In this document: in pieces, positions 19,791-28,452 of the stretch
Layout: every line of letters starts with the position of its first letter
Numbering within the stretch: the first letter of the stretch is position 1
Assembly: GCF_003601925.1 (NCBI RefSeq)
Contig: NZ_QZWH01000006.1
Span: 248,001 to 312,000 of the forward strand
DNA: 64,000 nt
Reading direction: 5' to 3'
From: Buttiauxella izardii
GTDB lineage: Bacteria; Pseudomonadota; Gammaproteobacteria; Enterobacterales; Enterobacteriaceae
Program-made: the position numbers and the translations under genes
The notes under the pieces: generated by a model
The model's input: the letters and a program-made list of their open reading frames with translations, nothing else
Told to the model about the DNA's origin: nothing
The model's database searches: none

Positions 19791-20957
19791 CTACAACGCG
19801 CGAGCTATTTTCTCACCCGCCCGGCGTGCGGTTGCTGGCAAAATACTTGCCGTTGCCACATAGCCATCAGGATCGAGACAGCGATCCCGCTCCAGCGCCT
19901 GCTCAATAATTTCTGCATCCCAGTAGATTTTTTTACGATGATCGCCCTGCGTAGTTAGCGTCGCTTCCATCACGCCATCAAGCGCACGATATCTGCGCCA
20001 GCTATTGGCAGGCACTGAAATCACCGAACCTTCTTGCGCCACAATCGTCACTTCTTCGCCAGGCCGGTTCCACGTCACTTCCAGCGTGCCTTTGAACACC
20101 ATCAATACCTGAACATCCGGGCAGCTATGCAGGCCGACGCGGTTTTCATTCTGAATGCGCAACCACTCCACCGAGAAGCCGTGGGGATTAATAATCGGCG
20201 GCGTATTATGTAAATCTTGCGAAATACCGTAGCCAATCACCGGGGCGATTTCCCCACCGTGACCCGGCAGAACGGAATCCAGCAGCGCGTTGGTTGACCA
20301 TTTCCGCTGCTCGCCCGTCACCGCTCGCTGGCTCATTTCCTCAACCGAATAATCGCGCAGCGCGGCGATATGTTCCGCACCCAGTGGCTGCAACAAGTCG
20401 GCTTCGTCAGGGACTTTTGCCCCGGCCTCGACATCAATCAGCATATTGTCGCGGCTCAGATAAAGGCCATATTCACGCGCGGCTTCCAGAATCGACGGAT
20501 GCCAGATAATCCCGCCGGTATTGTTGCCGCCAAGTACCGTGAACACCATGCCGCAGGTATCTGTTGGGCTGACGTTAGTAAAACCACGGAAAATCCACGT
20601 CGGGATCGACAAAATCGCAGGCGCGCTAAATTCCGCCTGATGTTCGCCATTAGCGCCCCAGCGGAAGCGCCAGCTCCCTTCATGAATCAAAAACACTTCC
20701 GCCGTGAAATGCAGATGCAGGTTGTTGGTCACGCCTTTAGGCATCGCCGCCGCACCGATATTAAAGCCGTGCGGCTCGGGAATATTCACCACTTGCGATG
20801 CCGATTGCGTCACGCCGGGGCCAATAAAGGAATAGTTCTGTTTGAGGTGCGAACCCGGCAGTTTGCAGTCAATAAACGCCACGCTACAAGAAACACGGTC
20901 TTCCCGGCGTACCAGGCGGCGTTGGGCTTCTTCCTGGGTCAGAGTGATATTTTGCAT
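19791..20957 (-). CDS. Bicupin protein of the catabolic island
   Basis: This is a 388-residue protein with two cupin domains. The N-terminal cupin contains a canonical metal-binding pattern (NLHLHFTAEVFLIHEGSWRF: two His and a Glu). The C-terminal cupin (VQVLMVFKGTLEVTWNR) has lost most of the His ligands (GLHSCPDVQ). Bicupins include dioxygenases, isomerases and decarboxylases, so the reaction is open. The Met at 20957 is preferred because ATGGAGAACAAT precedes it; an in-frame ATG at 20969 overlaps the aldolase stop. Last gene of a five-gene leftward operon (dehydrogenase, SDR, hydrolase, aldolase, cupin). Confidence 0.82.
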   Translation of the reverse strand: MQNITLTQEEAQRRLVRREDRVSCSVAFIDCKLPGSHLKQNYSFIGPGVTQSASQVVNIPEPHGFNIGAAAMPKGVTNNLHLHFTAEVFLIHEGSWRFRWGANGEHQAEFSAPAILSIPTWIFRGFTNVSPTDTCGMVFTVLGGNNTGGIIWHPSILEAAREYGLYLSRDNMLIDVEAGAKVPDEADLLQPLGAEHIAALRDYSVEEMSQRAVTGEQRKWSTNALLDSVLPGHGGEIAPVIGYGISQDLHNTPPIINPHGFSVEWLRIQNENRVGLHSCPDVQVLMVFKGTLEVTWNRPGEEVTIVAQEGSVISVPANSWRRYRALDGVMEATLTTQGDHRKKIYWDAEIIEQALERDRCLDPDGYVATASILPATARRAGEKIARAL

Positions 20958-20968
20958 ATTGTTCTCCA

Positions 20969-21760
20969 TTAATATCCAGATGCGCCACTGGCTGGCGGGG
21001 TTTCACCTCGTGCGGCGGCGATTGCAGTGCGTGAAGCGCTGCCGAGTTGCATCACGTCATTCGCCGGGGTCACAAAGTTGAACCCTTGCGCAATGCGGTT
21101 TGCGGCGGCTTGCCCGGAGGTACAAAAAATCCCGGCGAGCTTGTGATGAACGCGGCAACGACTGAGCACTAACTCAATGGCCGCCAGCATTTCCGGGTGC
21201 TGCGATTCAGCACTCGCACTGCCCGTGAGGGTTAAAGACAGGTCGTTCGGCCCGATAAACACGCCATCCAGCCCGTCGGTATCGAGAATCGCATCGAGGT
21301 TTTGCAGCCCTTCGCGGGTTTCAATCATCGCCAGCGTCAGAATTTCTTCATTGGCATACTGCGGGTAATCTTTGCCGCCGTATAAAAGGGCACGCGCCGG
21401 GCCAAAAGAACGGTTGCCGAGCGGCGGGTAGCGACAGGCTGAAACAAACTGCTGCGCTTGTTCAGCCGTTGAAATCATCGGGCAGATAATTCCCCAGGCT
21501 CCCGCATCAAGCAGGCGCATAATTTGCGCCGGTTCGTTGGTATTAACGCGCGCCAGCGGAGTGGCAGGCGTTGCGGAAATCGCCTGCATCATCGACAGCG
21601 CGCTGGCGAAATCAATCATCCCGTGCTGCATATCGACTGTGACCGAATCATAGCCCTGATGGCCGACGATCTCGGCGCTGTAGCCAGAAGGGATCGCCAG
21701 CCAGCCATTAATAATCGGTTGCTGCTGGCGAAAGGCCGCTTTAAGCGGATTTTTTCTCAT
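20969..21760 (-). CDS. HpcH/HpaI-family class II aldolase
   Basis: This 263-residue metal-dependent aldolase is of the type that cleaves 2-keto-3-deoxy acids or 4-hydroxy-2-ketoacids to pyruvate and an aldehyde. Landmarks are VDMQHG, the Arg in LARVNTNEP, the metal-ligand Glu in AMIETREGLQNL, and the metal-ligand Asp and GPNDLS segment (GVFIGPNDLSLTLTG). The start overlaps the hydrolase stop as ATGA, and its stop overlaps the possible upstream cupin start. Pyruvate formation suggests that the pathway ends in central metabolism. Exact substrate unknown. Confidence 0.85.
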   Translation of the reverse strand: MRKNPLKAAFRQQQPIINGWLAIPSGYSAEIVGHQGYDSVTVDMQHGMIDFASALSMMQAISATPATPLARVNTNEPAQIMRLLDAGAWGIICPMISTAEQAQQFVSACRYPPLGNRSFGPARALLYGGKDYPQYANEEILTLAMIETREGLQNLDAILDTDGLDGVFIGPNDLSLTLTGSASAESQHPEMLAAIELVLSRCRVHHKLAGIFCTSGQAAANRIAQGFNFVTPANDVMQLGSASRTAIAAARGETPPASGASGY

Positions 21761-22488
21761 GAAGCTGACTCCTGTATCCAGTTGCGCATGGCGATTGCCA
21801 CTAATTGCGGTGATTCAAGGGGTAAGAAATGGCCGCTGTCCGGGAGCGTTATCCAGCGGGCATTTGGCGCAGCGCTTGCCACCGCCTGATGATGTTGCGG
21901 GGTACAAATGGCGTCATAAGCGCCGTTGATGATGAGAATCGGTGATGTAAAGGCAGCCAGCGCTGAACGATGATCATCGCGGGTAATCGCGACTTCCGTC
22001 TGGCGTGCAAAAACGTCGATGCCGCATTCCTCGGCCATTTTTACAATCGTTTGGTGAAGCGCCGCGTCATCCAGACGATGCGGCGCAACATACTTCGGCC
22101 ACAGATTTTTGGTGAGCCACGGTGTGATCCCCAGGCTTGCCGCTTCCTTTATTGCTGCCCTGCGCGTGGACGCGTTAGCGGGTAAATCACGCAGCGGATT
22201 CACAGACAGCAACGCCAACCCGGCAATACGCTGCGGGGCCAGCGCCACCATTTGCAGGGCGACCATCGCCCCGAGTGAAAATCCCGCCAGGCAAAAACGC
22301 GGCGGTAACACTTCCAGCAATTGCGTTGCCAGCGCATGAGCGGAATCACCCCCGCTGAGAGTGACGCAACTATAATGCGCGACATTCAGCTGCTCGATGA
22401 GCGGCTGCCAAAGCCGCCCGTTGCACAGCGTTCCGCCAAGCAAAATCAGCGGCGCGTCATGATTTTCCAACAAAGGCGCTGTATTCAT
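21757..22488 (-). CDS. Alpha/beta hydrolase of the catabolic island
   Basis: This 243-residue alpha/beta-hydrolase fold protein has the oxyanion-hole region LLGGTLCNG, a nucleophile elbow GFSLGA, the acid segment INGAYDAICTP and the catalytic His in DSGHFLPLE. It resembles enol-lactonase and meta-cleavage hydrolase types; ring-opening of a lactone is a reasonable guess. The start at 22488 overlaps the SDR stop as ATGA; a start four codons earlier (22500) is possible but not needed. Confidence 0.83.
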   Translation of the reverse strand: MNTAPLLENHDAPLILLGGTLCNGRLWQPLIEQLNVAHYSCVTLSGGDSAHALATQLLEVLPPRFCLAGFSLGAMVALQMVALAPQRIAGLALLSVNPLRDLPANASTRRAAIKEAASLGITPWLTKNLWPKYVAPHRLDDAALHQTIVKMAEECGIDVFARQTEVAITRDDHRSALAAFTSPILIINGAYDAICTPQHHQAVASAAPNARWITLPDSGHFLPLESPQLVAIAMRNWIQESAS

Positions 22489-23249
22489 GTTGCCGTCCAC
22501 CCGCCGTCGACCATTAATGACGTGCCGGTAATCAGCGCCGCAGCAGGCGAGGCGAGAAATACAATCGGCCCCATCACGTCTTCCAGCGTTCCCAGCCGTT
22601 TCAGTTTGATGTTATCCAGCACGTATTGGCTGAAAGCAGGATCGGCCAGATTGGCGCGTGACAGTTCAGTCTCAATAAACGTCGGGCACAACGTGTTGAC
22701 GCGAATACCCGATTCGCCAAGCTCCAGCGCCATGGTTTTGGTTAACCCTTCGAGGGCAAACTTCGACGCGCAATACACGCTGCGCTGCGGCCCGCCGACA
22801 TGGCCCATCTGCGAAGAAATATGAATGATGGAACCGGCCACCTGGCGCAGCTTCATACTGCGAGCGACTTGCTGACTGACAAAGAAAGTGGCCCGCAAAT
22901 TGAGCGCCATCACCGCATCAAAATTCTCTTCACTCACTTCAAGGAACGGCTGATGGCGCGCAAGCCCGGCGCTGTTTACCAGAATGTCGAAACCCGGCAA
23001 CTCCGCCAGCGTTTTGCCAACCTGCGCGGTATCGGTAATGTCCAATTCCACGCTGTTTAAGTGCAGCCCTTCGGCGGCGGCACTCTTGACCGCCTGCGCC
23101 AGTTGCTCGGGCTGGCGGGCGATAATCCACACCTGCGCACCCGCCCGTGCCAACGCAATGGCTGCCGCAAAGCCGATACCACGGGAGCCGCCAGTGACTA
23201 ACGCCCGTTGGTTATCAAGACGAAATTCTGGAGTGCGTGGAAGCGCCAT
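22485..23249 (-). CDS. SDR-family NAD(P) oxidoreductase
   Basis: This 254-residue classical short-chain dehydrogenase has the cofactor motif TGGSRGIGFA, NSAG (ILVNSAGLARHQ), the catalytic Ser in IIHISSQMG and YxxxK in YCASK. It resembles gluconate 5-dehydrogenase-type enzymes, which oxidise secondary alcohols of sugar acids. The start at 23249 follows the upstream dehydrogenase stop by two bases; a longer in-frame start at 23387 would lie inside that gene. Part of the leftward operon. Confidence 0.87.
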   Translation of the reverse strand: MALPRTPEFRLDNQRALVTGGSRGIGFAAAIALARAGAQVWIIARQPEQLAQAVKSAAAEGLHLNSVELDITDTAQVGKTLAELPGFDILVNSAGLARHQPFLEVSEENFDAVMALNLRATFFVSQQVARSMKLRQVAGSIIHISSQMGHVGGPQRSVYCASKFALEGLTKTMALELGESGIRVNTLCPTFIETELSRANLADPAFSQYVLDNIKLKRLGTLEDVMGPIVFLASPAAALITGTSLMVDGGWTAT

Positions 23250-23251
23250 GA

Positions 23252-24583
23252 TTACGACGCCTTCTCGATATCCACCGCCGGAACGGTGCCAGCGTAGGGC
23301 ACATGCTGATTGCCGTAGCGGCGCACGCGGATATTGGCTTGTTCTGCATGGCCGGAAAAACCTTCCAGTTGGCACAGGCGCGAGCAATAGCTGCCAATTT
23401 CCGCTGAGGCTTCATCACTCAGCACTTTCTGCCAGGTGCAGGTTTTCATGAATTTGCCGACCCACAATCCACCGGTATAACGCGCGGCTTTTTGCGTTGG
23501 CAGCGTGTGATTGGTGCCGATGACTTTATCGCCGTACGCGACGTTAGTCCGTGGCCCGAGGAACAATGCGCCAAAGTTGGTCATATTGGCGAGGAACCAG
23601 TCATCGCGGTTAGTCATCACCTGCACATGTTCGGAAGCGATGCGGTCGGCTTCTTGCAACATTTCTTCGTAGCTGTCGCAAACAATCACTTCGCCGTAAT
23701 CGCGCCACGCCTGGCGGGCAATTTCTGCTGTAGGGAGTTGCGTCAGCAGGCGTTCCACTTCACGCATCGTTTCCTGCGCCAGTTTCAGGGAATTGGTCAG
23801 AAGAATCGCTGGCGTCGTCACGCCGTGTTCGGCCTGGCCGAGCAGGTCGGTGGCGCACATTTCAGCATCGACACTTTCATCGGCAATCACCAGCGTTTCC
23901 GTTGGCCCGGCAAACAGGTCGATGCCCACGCGTCCAAACAGCTGGCGTTTGGCTTCTGCCACAAACGCGTTGCCAGGGCCGACCAGCATATCGACAGGCG
24001 CGATGGTGTCGGTGCCAAGCGCCATCGCGCCTATCGCCTGAATGCCGCCGAGCGCGTAGATCTCGGTCGCGCCCGCCATTGCTTGTGCGGCAACAATTGC
24101 CGGGGCAGGGCGGCCATTAAACGGCGGTGCACAACTAATAATGCGTGAACAACCGGCGACGTTGGCGGTAATAATCGACATATGCGCGGAGGCTAATAGC
24201 GGATATTTACCCCCAGGGACATAACAACCGACGGCATTAATGGGGATGTTTTTGTGACCGAGAATAACACCGGGGCGCGTTTCAATTTCTAAATCCGTCA
24301 GGCAACCTTTTTGCGCCGTGGCAAAGTTGAAAACTTGCTGCTGAGCGAATTCAATATCTTTAATATCCTGGCGGCTTAATTGTTTGATGCAGGCATTAAT
24401 TTCACTTTGCGATAAACGATAATCCTGGCGGTCGTAATTATCGAACTTAATGGATAATTCACGAATCGCTGCGTTACCGCGTTGTTCAATATCGGCCAGC
24501 GTATTTTCAACCACAATACTGATTTGTTTATTGGCTTGCTGACGTTCAGATAATGATTTACTGGTTTTTAAATATTGCGCCAT
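23252..24583 (-). CDS. Histidinol-dehydrogenase-family enzyme (paralogue 1)
   Basis: This 443-residue member of the HisD family also includes the sulfopropanediol dehydrogenase HpsN. Zinc and catalytic signatures are retained: GQAEHG (Gln/His ligands), SEHVQ (catalytic Glu-His), [13 protein letters not shown] (Asp ligand) and [10 protein letters not shown] (His ligand). HisD-type enzymes oxidise a primary alcohol to a carboxylate in two NAD+-dependent steps. No other his genes are nearby, so histidine synthesis is unlikely. The start at 24583 has AAGGAGAG upstream. First gene of the leftward operon; a second homologue lies at 29596. Confidence 0.85.
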   Translation of the reverse strand: MAQYLKTSKSLSERQQANKQISIVVENTLADIEQRGNAAIRELSIKFDNYDRQDYRLSQSEINACIKQLSRQDIKDIEFAQQQVFNFATAQKGCLTDLEIETRPGVILGHKNIPINAVGCYVPGGKYPLLASAHMSIITANVAGCSRIISCAPPFNGRPAPAIVAAQAMAGATEIYALGGIQAIGAMALGTDTIAPVDMLVGPGNAFVAEAKRQLFGRVGIDLFAGPTETLVIADESVDAEMCATDLLGQAEHGVTTPAILLTNSLKLAQETMREVERLLTQLPTAEIARQAWRDYGEVIVCDSYEEMLQEADRIASEHVQVMTNRDDWFLANMTNFGALFLGPRTNVAYGDKVIGTNHTLPTQKAARYTGGLWVGKFMKTCTWQKVLSDEASAEIGSYCSRLCQLEGFSGHAEQANIRVRRYGNQHVPYAGTVPAVDIEKAS

Positions 24584-24677
24584 GACGCTCTCCTTTCCTT
24601 TTATATGCGTAACTGTCCCGCCCGGCAAAGCGGGTGAGTGGGTCGTATCGGATTAAATAAAGTGTGACGTATTAAAT

Positions 24678-25928
24678 TTACTGGCTGGTCTTATTGGCAT
24701 ATTCCTGTGCGGATGAAACTTTCGGCATATTTCTTTGCGCCGCTTTAACCTGGCGCAATTCCACACTGCGAGCCGCCATTGGTGTCAGGAACGCGGCAAC
24801 CACACAAAGCGCACCAATCACCAGATAACCTGAGGACAAATTAATATGTTGCAGCATCAAGCCCATGGCGACAGGGCCAATAAACATGCCGACGGAATAA
24901 ATGGTCTGGAACAAGCCCATGCGTGTGGATTGCTCATCTTCAACCGTGTTCACCACGCTCAAGGACATAAACACCGCGAACGCCATGCCGAACGAGAAAC
25001 CCGCCATCGCCTGTAAGAAATAAATGAGAGTCATATTAGTGGTGAACGGGATGCCAATACTGGAAATCACTTGCAGAATAATGCCGATCACTGCGGTGTT
25101 CACCAGACCCAGGCGCTTATAAAACACCGAACTACACAAGGCGATAGCCAGCGCGTAGAAAATCAGGTGGATATTACTGAGTAAAGTCAGGATCCCCGCT
25201 TTTGCGCCGAGCTGCTGGGCATAAATTGGCGTCAGCGTATCGCGGGTAGCGAACGGCACGAGAATAACAATCGTCGCCAGTAAACCGATAAACCATACAG
25301 ACGGATCGGCCAGTTGGCGTTTTGCGCTGGTCAGGCAGGCTTTCAGAGTGGGTGCGCGGGCGGCATCGTGAATTTCTTTAATGCGGAAGGTCAGGACAAG
25401 TGCGAGCAAGGCCGCAACGCTTGAGACAAAATAGCCGATGCTTTTGTCAAAATAGTGAATCAACAACCCGCCGATACAGTTGCCAAGGAACACGCCCAAC
25501 GGCCCGGCCAGAGCCAGTAAAGCAACGGCAGCAGGCGCTTCTTTCTTATCAAAGTAACGGATAAACAGGATGTTATAGAGAACCCAGGTCGCTGCCGTAA
25601 AACCATCGGCCGCTTTCGCCAGATACAACGTGGTGGCGTTAGGTTCAAAATAGGCAATCGGCCAGGTCACCAGCGGCAACAGCAGGCTGAACTGGATAAA
25701 GATTTTTCTACTTTTCACCACATCGGACAAAATGCCAATCGGGAAGCGCACGAACAACGTCGCTAATCCGCTGGCACCCATAATCATTCCCACCACTTCA
25801 GGCTGCATTCCTTCGCTGATTAACATCGGGGCGAGGAAGGCATCAATACTGTGAATGCAAATGAAGAACAGTACGCTAATGGTAAAAAACAGTCTGACTT
25901 CGGATCGACTAAATAGTGCACGAAACAT
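24678..25928 (-). CDS. MFS transporter of the catabolic island
   Basis: This 416-residue protein has about 12 hydrophobic segments of the major facilitator superfamily. The loop 2-3 region (LFVRFPIGILSDVVKSRKIF) has the expected Gly/Asp/Arg pattern, and a long central loop separates two halves. It is probably the importer for the island's substrate. The Met at 25928 follows AGAGGT and is preferred over an in-frame start at 25991 that would add 21 unconserved residues. It is divergent from the LacI-type regulator gene and lies upstream of the leftward enzyme genes, with a 94-base gap before them. Confidence 0.85.
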   Translation of the reverse strand: MFRALFSRSEVRLFFTISVLFFICIHSIDAFLAPMLISEGMQPEVVGMIMGASGLATLFVRFPIGILSDVVKSRKIFIQFSLLLPLVTWPIAYFEPNATTLYLAKAADGFTAATWVLYNILFIRYFDKKEAPAAVALLALAGPLGVFLGNCIGGLLIHYFDKSIGYFVSSVAALLALVLTFRIKEIHDAARAPTLKACLTSAKRQLADPSVWFIGLLATIVILVPFATRDTLTPIYAQQLGAKAGILTLLSNIHLIFYALAIALCSSVFYKRLGLVNTAVIGIILQVISSIGIPFTTNMTLIYFLQAMAGFSFGMAFAVFMSLSVVNTVEDEQSTRMGLFQTIYSVGMFIGPVAMGLMLQHINLSSGYLVIGALCVVAAFLTPMAARSVELRQVKAAQRNMPKVSSAQEYANKTSQ

Positions 25929-26059
25929 GGTGGTGAACCTCTTAATAATTAGTGGGTTATAACCAATCAAGTACGGCATTAACCGGTGCATTCCTTTGTC
26001 GCGAACTCGCGTTACCGGTAAAACTGACGGCGTATTTTTATAGTATGTATACGTCCTAT

Positions 26060-26071
26060 GAATACGTATTC
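26060..26071. promoter_or_regulatory. Candidate LacI-family operator GAATACGTATTC
   Basis: A perfect 12-base palindrome centred on CG, the usual centre of LacI-family operators, lies in the divergent MFS/regulator interval. A second palindrome, TTGCAT-ACGC-ATGCAA, lies at 26147-26162, closer to the regulator gene. Either could bind the island's regulator. Assignment rests on symmetry and position only. Confidence 0.5.
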
Positions 26072-26222
26072 AAAAATTGAAGTTACGAAAAGGTTTCAAT
26101 TTTGTAAAGGTCGATGGTGTAAATGTGAAAAAAATAATTTTGTCTGTTGCATACGCATGCAAAGTTGGTGTAAGTATAAAAAACAGGCATTCCATTGGGA
26201 TGCGGAGAAGGAATACCAAAAC

Positions 26223-27293
26223 ATGAAACGTAAGACTTTTGGCCCCGTGACTTCGCAGCAAGTGGCGCAAGTGGCGGGGGTATCACAATCGGCGGTATCG
26301 CGGACCTTCACACCGGGGGCGAGTATTTCGCCAGCCACCCGTGAAAAGGTGCTGAAGGCGGCGCGTGAGTTGGGTTATCGGCCAAATGCCATTGCCCGCT
26401 CGCTGAACACCGCTCGTTCGCGCATCGTTGGCGTGGTGATGTCCTATTTTGATAACCAGTTTTACCCGCAGGTGCTGGAAGCGTTGGCGCAAAAACTCGA
26501 TGAGCTGAACTACCACCTGCTGCTGTTTGTCGGCGACCGCGACGGTAACGTCGACCGGATTTTTGACCAGATCATGCAATACCGTGTGGATGGCATTGTG
26601 CTGGCCTCGGTATCGCTTTCGGTTGAGCTTTCAGAAGAGTGTGTCGCCGCCGGGATCCCGGTGGTGCTGTTTAATCGCAGTGAAGAAAATGCCACGGCGT
26701 CGAGCGTGAATACCGATAACGAAGCCGCCGCCCGGCAGATTGCCGAGTTTTTGCTGGCGGGAGAACACCAGCGTTTCGCTTATGTTGCCGGGCTGTCGGA
26801 TTCTTCGGTCAACGTGGCGCGCCAGAACGGGTACATCAGCACTTTAGAGCGTCATGGAATCGAGAATGTGCGCGTGGTGCAGGGCGATTACGATGCGAAA
26901 ACAACGGCAAAAGCGGCATGGGAACTCTTTTCAGCACCGAATCCACCGGATGCCATTTTTGCCGCCAACGATCATATGGCGCTCACCGTAATGGACGTCG
27001 CCCGTTTTGAATTTGGCCTGCGCATTCCTGAAGACCTTTCGGTGATTGGTTATGACGATACCGGCCCGTCCGGCTGGCCGTCTTACGCGCTGACTTCCGC
27101 ATCGCAGCCGGTGGATGCCATGGTCAGCGCCACGCTAGCGCTGCTGATGAAACAAATTGAAAGTGAAAACATTGAGCCGGAGCAGGTTGTGGTTCCCGGC
27201 GTGCTGGTGGTGCGACACTCCGCAAGGCGTCCACACTCTGGCGTTATCGAAAAAGACGGGCTGTTTTTATTCCAGCCGCAGGAGGTTGAATGA
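26223..27293 (+). CDS. LacI-family transcriptional regulator
   Basis: This 356-residue regulator has an N-terminal helix-turn-helix (TSQQVAQVAGVSQSAVSRTF, residues ~8-28), the hinge helix region (RPNAIARSLNTARSRIVGVV) and a periplasmic-binding-protein-like effector domain with the SVIGYDDTGPSGWPSYAL segment. The Met at 26223 fits family length; the frame is open from 26058 but that part has no LacI homology. Its stop overlaps the next start as ATGA, so the regulator and the SnoaL-like protein are probably cotranscribed. It probably controls both arms of the island. Confidence 0.9.
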   Translation: MKRKTFGPVTSQQVAQVAGVSQSAVSRTFTPGASISPATREKVLKAARELGYRPNAIARSLNTARSRIVGVVMSYFDNQFYPQVLEALAQKLDELNYHLLLFVGDRDGNVDRIFDQIMQYRVDGIVLASVSLSVELSEECVAAGIPVVLFNRSEENATASSVNTDNEAAARQIAEFLLAGEHQRFAYVAGLSDSSVNVARQNGYISTLERHGIENVRVVQGDYDAKTTAKAAWELFSAPNPPDAIFAANDHMALTVMDVARFEFGLRIPEDLSVIGYDDTGPSGWPSYALTSASQPVDAMVSATLALLMKQIESENIEPEQVVVPGVLVVRHSARRPHSGVIEKDGLFLFQPQEVE

Positions 27294-28261
27294 CCAGGTT
27301 GCCGGGCTTTAGCCCTCAGTTTGATTCTATCCAGCAGTTTATTTTGACGCTGACCCATGTGGTGTGGGAGCAAAAAGACATCGGCCAACTGGCGGATTTC
27401 TACGCAACACCAGTGGTGTTTAACACCCCGGAAAGACAGCTCAATGACCTCTCACAGTTTATGCGCCTGACACTCGAAGCGATGCACAGTTTCCCGCAAC
27501 GCACGGTATTAACTGAAGATATTCTCTGTTCTCATTCGCCGCAGTCGGAGTATTACGCCGCCCAGCGTACCGTGGCGTGTATTCAACATCAGGGCGAAGG
27601 GTTCTTTGGTAAGCCGAGCGGCAAATCTATCTGGGTGCGCACCTGGGCCGACCGGGTGTGCGCGCAAGGCGCGGTGCGTCAGGAATGGTTGCTGCAAGAC
27701 CGCGCCGCCATCATTTTGCAAACTGGTGTGGAAGTGCGTGATTTTGCTCGCCAGTTGGCGGATGCACGCCGCGAAGCGGGGCTGGAAAATATCAGCGCTG
27801 AAGAGATGGACGCCCGTTGGGCTGGCGGCCCGGAAGGCGATGACGTTGACGGCCCATTAGCGGGGCTGGTGGAACGTTATTTGTCGATGTGGGCTGGCGG
27901 AAACAGCGGCGTGGTGCCGGGGCTTTATCATCCCGCCGCCACATTACACGGGCCGGGGCATGTTTTATGCACGGGCGAGCAGGATATTGGCGGGTTCTTA
28001 TCGGGTTATCGCGCATCGTTTGCCGACAGCGAAACGCATCTGCACCATTTAGTTGTGCGACGGGATGCGAACGAACCGGTTCGCCTGTCGCTGCGTTGGT
28101 CGCTATTAACCTGGCATGACGGTTATGGGAAGTTTGGCACACCGACACGACGCCCGGTTTCTATTACCGGTATTAGCCAACTGGAATTACGCGACGGTTT
28201 AATTATTCGCGAATATTTGGGTGTCGATGAATTAGCGATTTGGTCACAGATTTTTAATTAA
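27290..28261 (+). CDS. Double SnoaL-like (NTF2-fold) protein 1
   Basis: This 323-residue protein is built of two NTF2/SnoaL-like repeats (about 1-150 and 185-323). Corresponding ends of the repeats read FGKPSGKSIWVRTWADRV and FGTPTRRPVSITGISQLE, followed by EWLLQD and REYLGVDE. The fold is used by polyketide cyclases, dehydratases and isomerases, and it may also only bind ligands. No catalytic Asp/His pair can be assigned confidently. It overlaps the regulator by four bases. Related to the 379-residue protein at 28453. Confidence 0.75.
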   Translation: MTRLPGFSPQFDSIQQFILTLTHVVWEQKDIGQLADFYATPVVFNTPERQLNDLSQFMRLTLEAMHSFPQRTVLTEDILCSHSPQSEYYAAQRTVACIQHQGEGFFGKPSGKSIWVRTWADRVCAQGAVRQEWLLQDRAAIILQTGVEVRDFARQLADARREAGLENISAEEMDARWAGGPEGDDVDGPLAGLVERYLSMWAGGNSGVVPGLYHPAATLHGPGHVLCTGEQDIGGFLSGYRASFADSETHLHHLVVRRDANEPVRLSLRWSLLTWHDGYGKFGTPTRRPVSITGISQLELRDGLIIREYLGVDELAIWSQIFN

Positions 28262-28273
28262 TCGCAATTTATT

Positions 28274-28297
28274 AATCATGATTTATTAATCATGATT
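28274..28297. promoter_or_regulatory. Tandem AATCATGATT palindromes
   Basis: The perfect palindrome AATCATGATT occurs twice (28274-28283 and 28288-28297) within a 14-base direct repeat of TTATTAATCATGAT, in the 191-base gap before the second SnoaL-like gene. It may be a regulator site or an AT-rich coincidence. A partial third copy, TTATTAATCATG, lies at 31057-31068. Confidence 0.35.
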
Positions 28298-28452
28298 TTT
28301 TAATTACTGACAGCGGCGGGGAGTCATTCCCCGTCAAAATATCTGAACAGAGCAATAAAGATTATCGCCATTTGCAGGTGAGGGATATTCCTATCCATGA
28401 ATAATGTGCGCTGACAATTTTTGTCGCGCATTCAAATAACGCAGGAGGTCAT

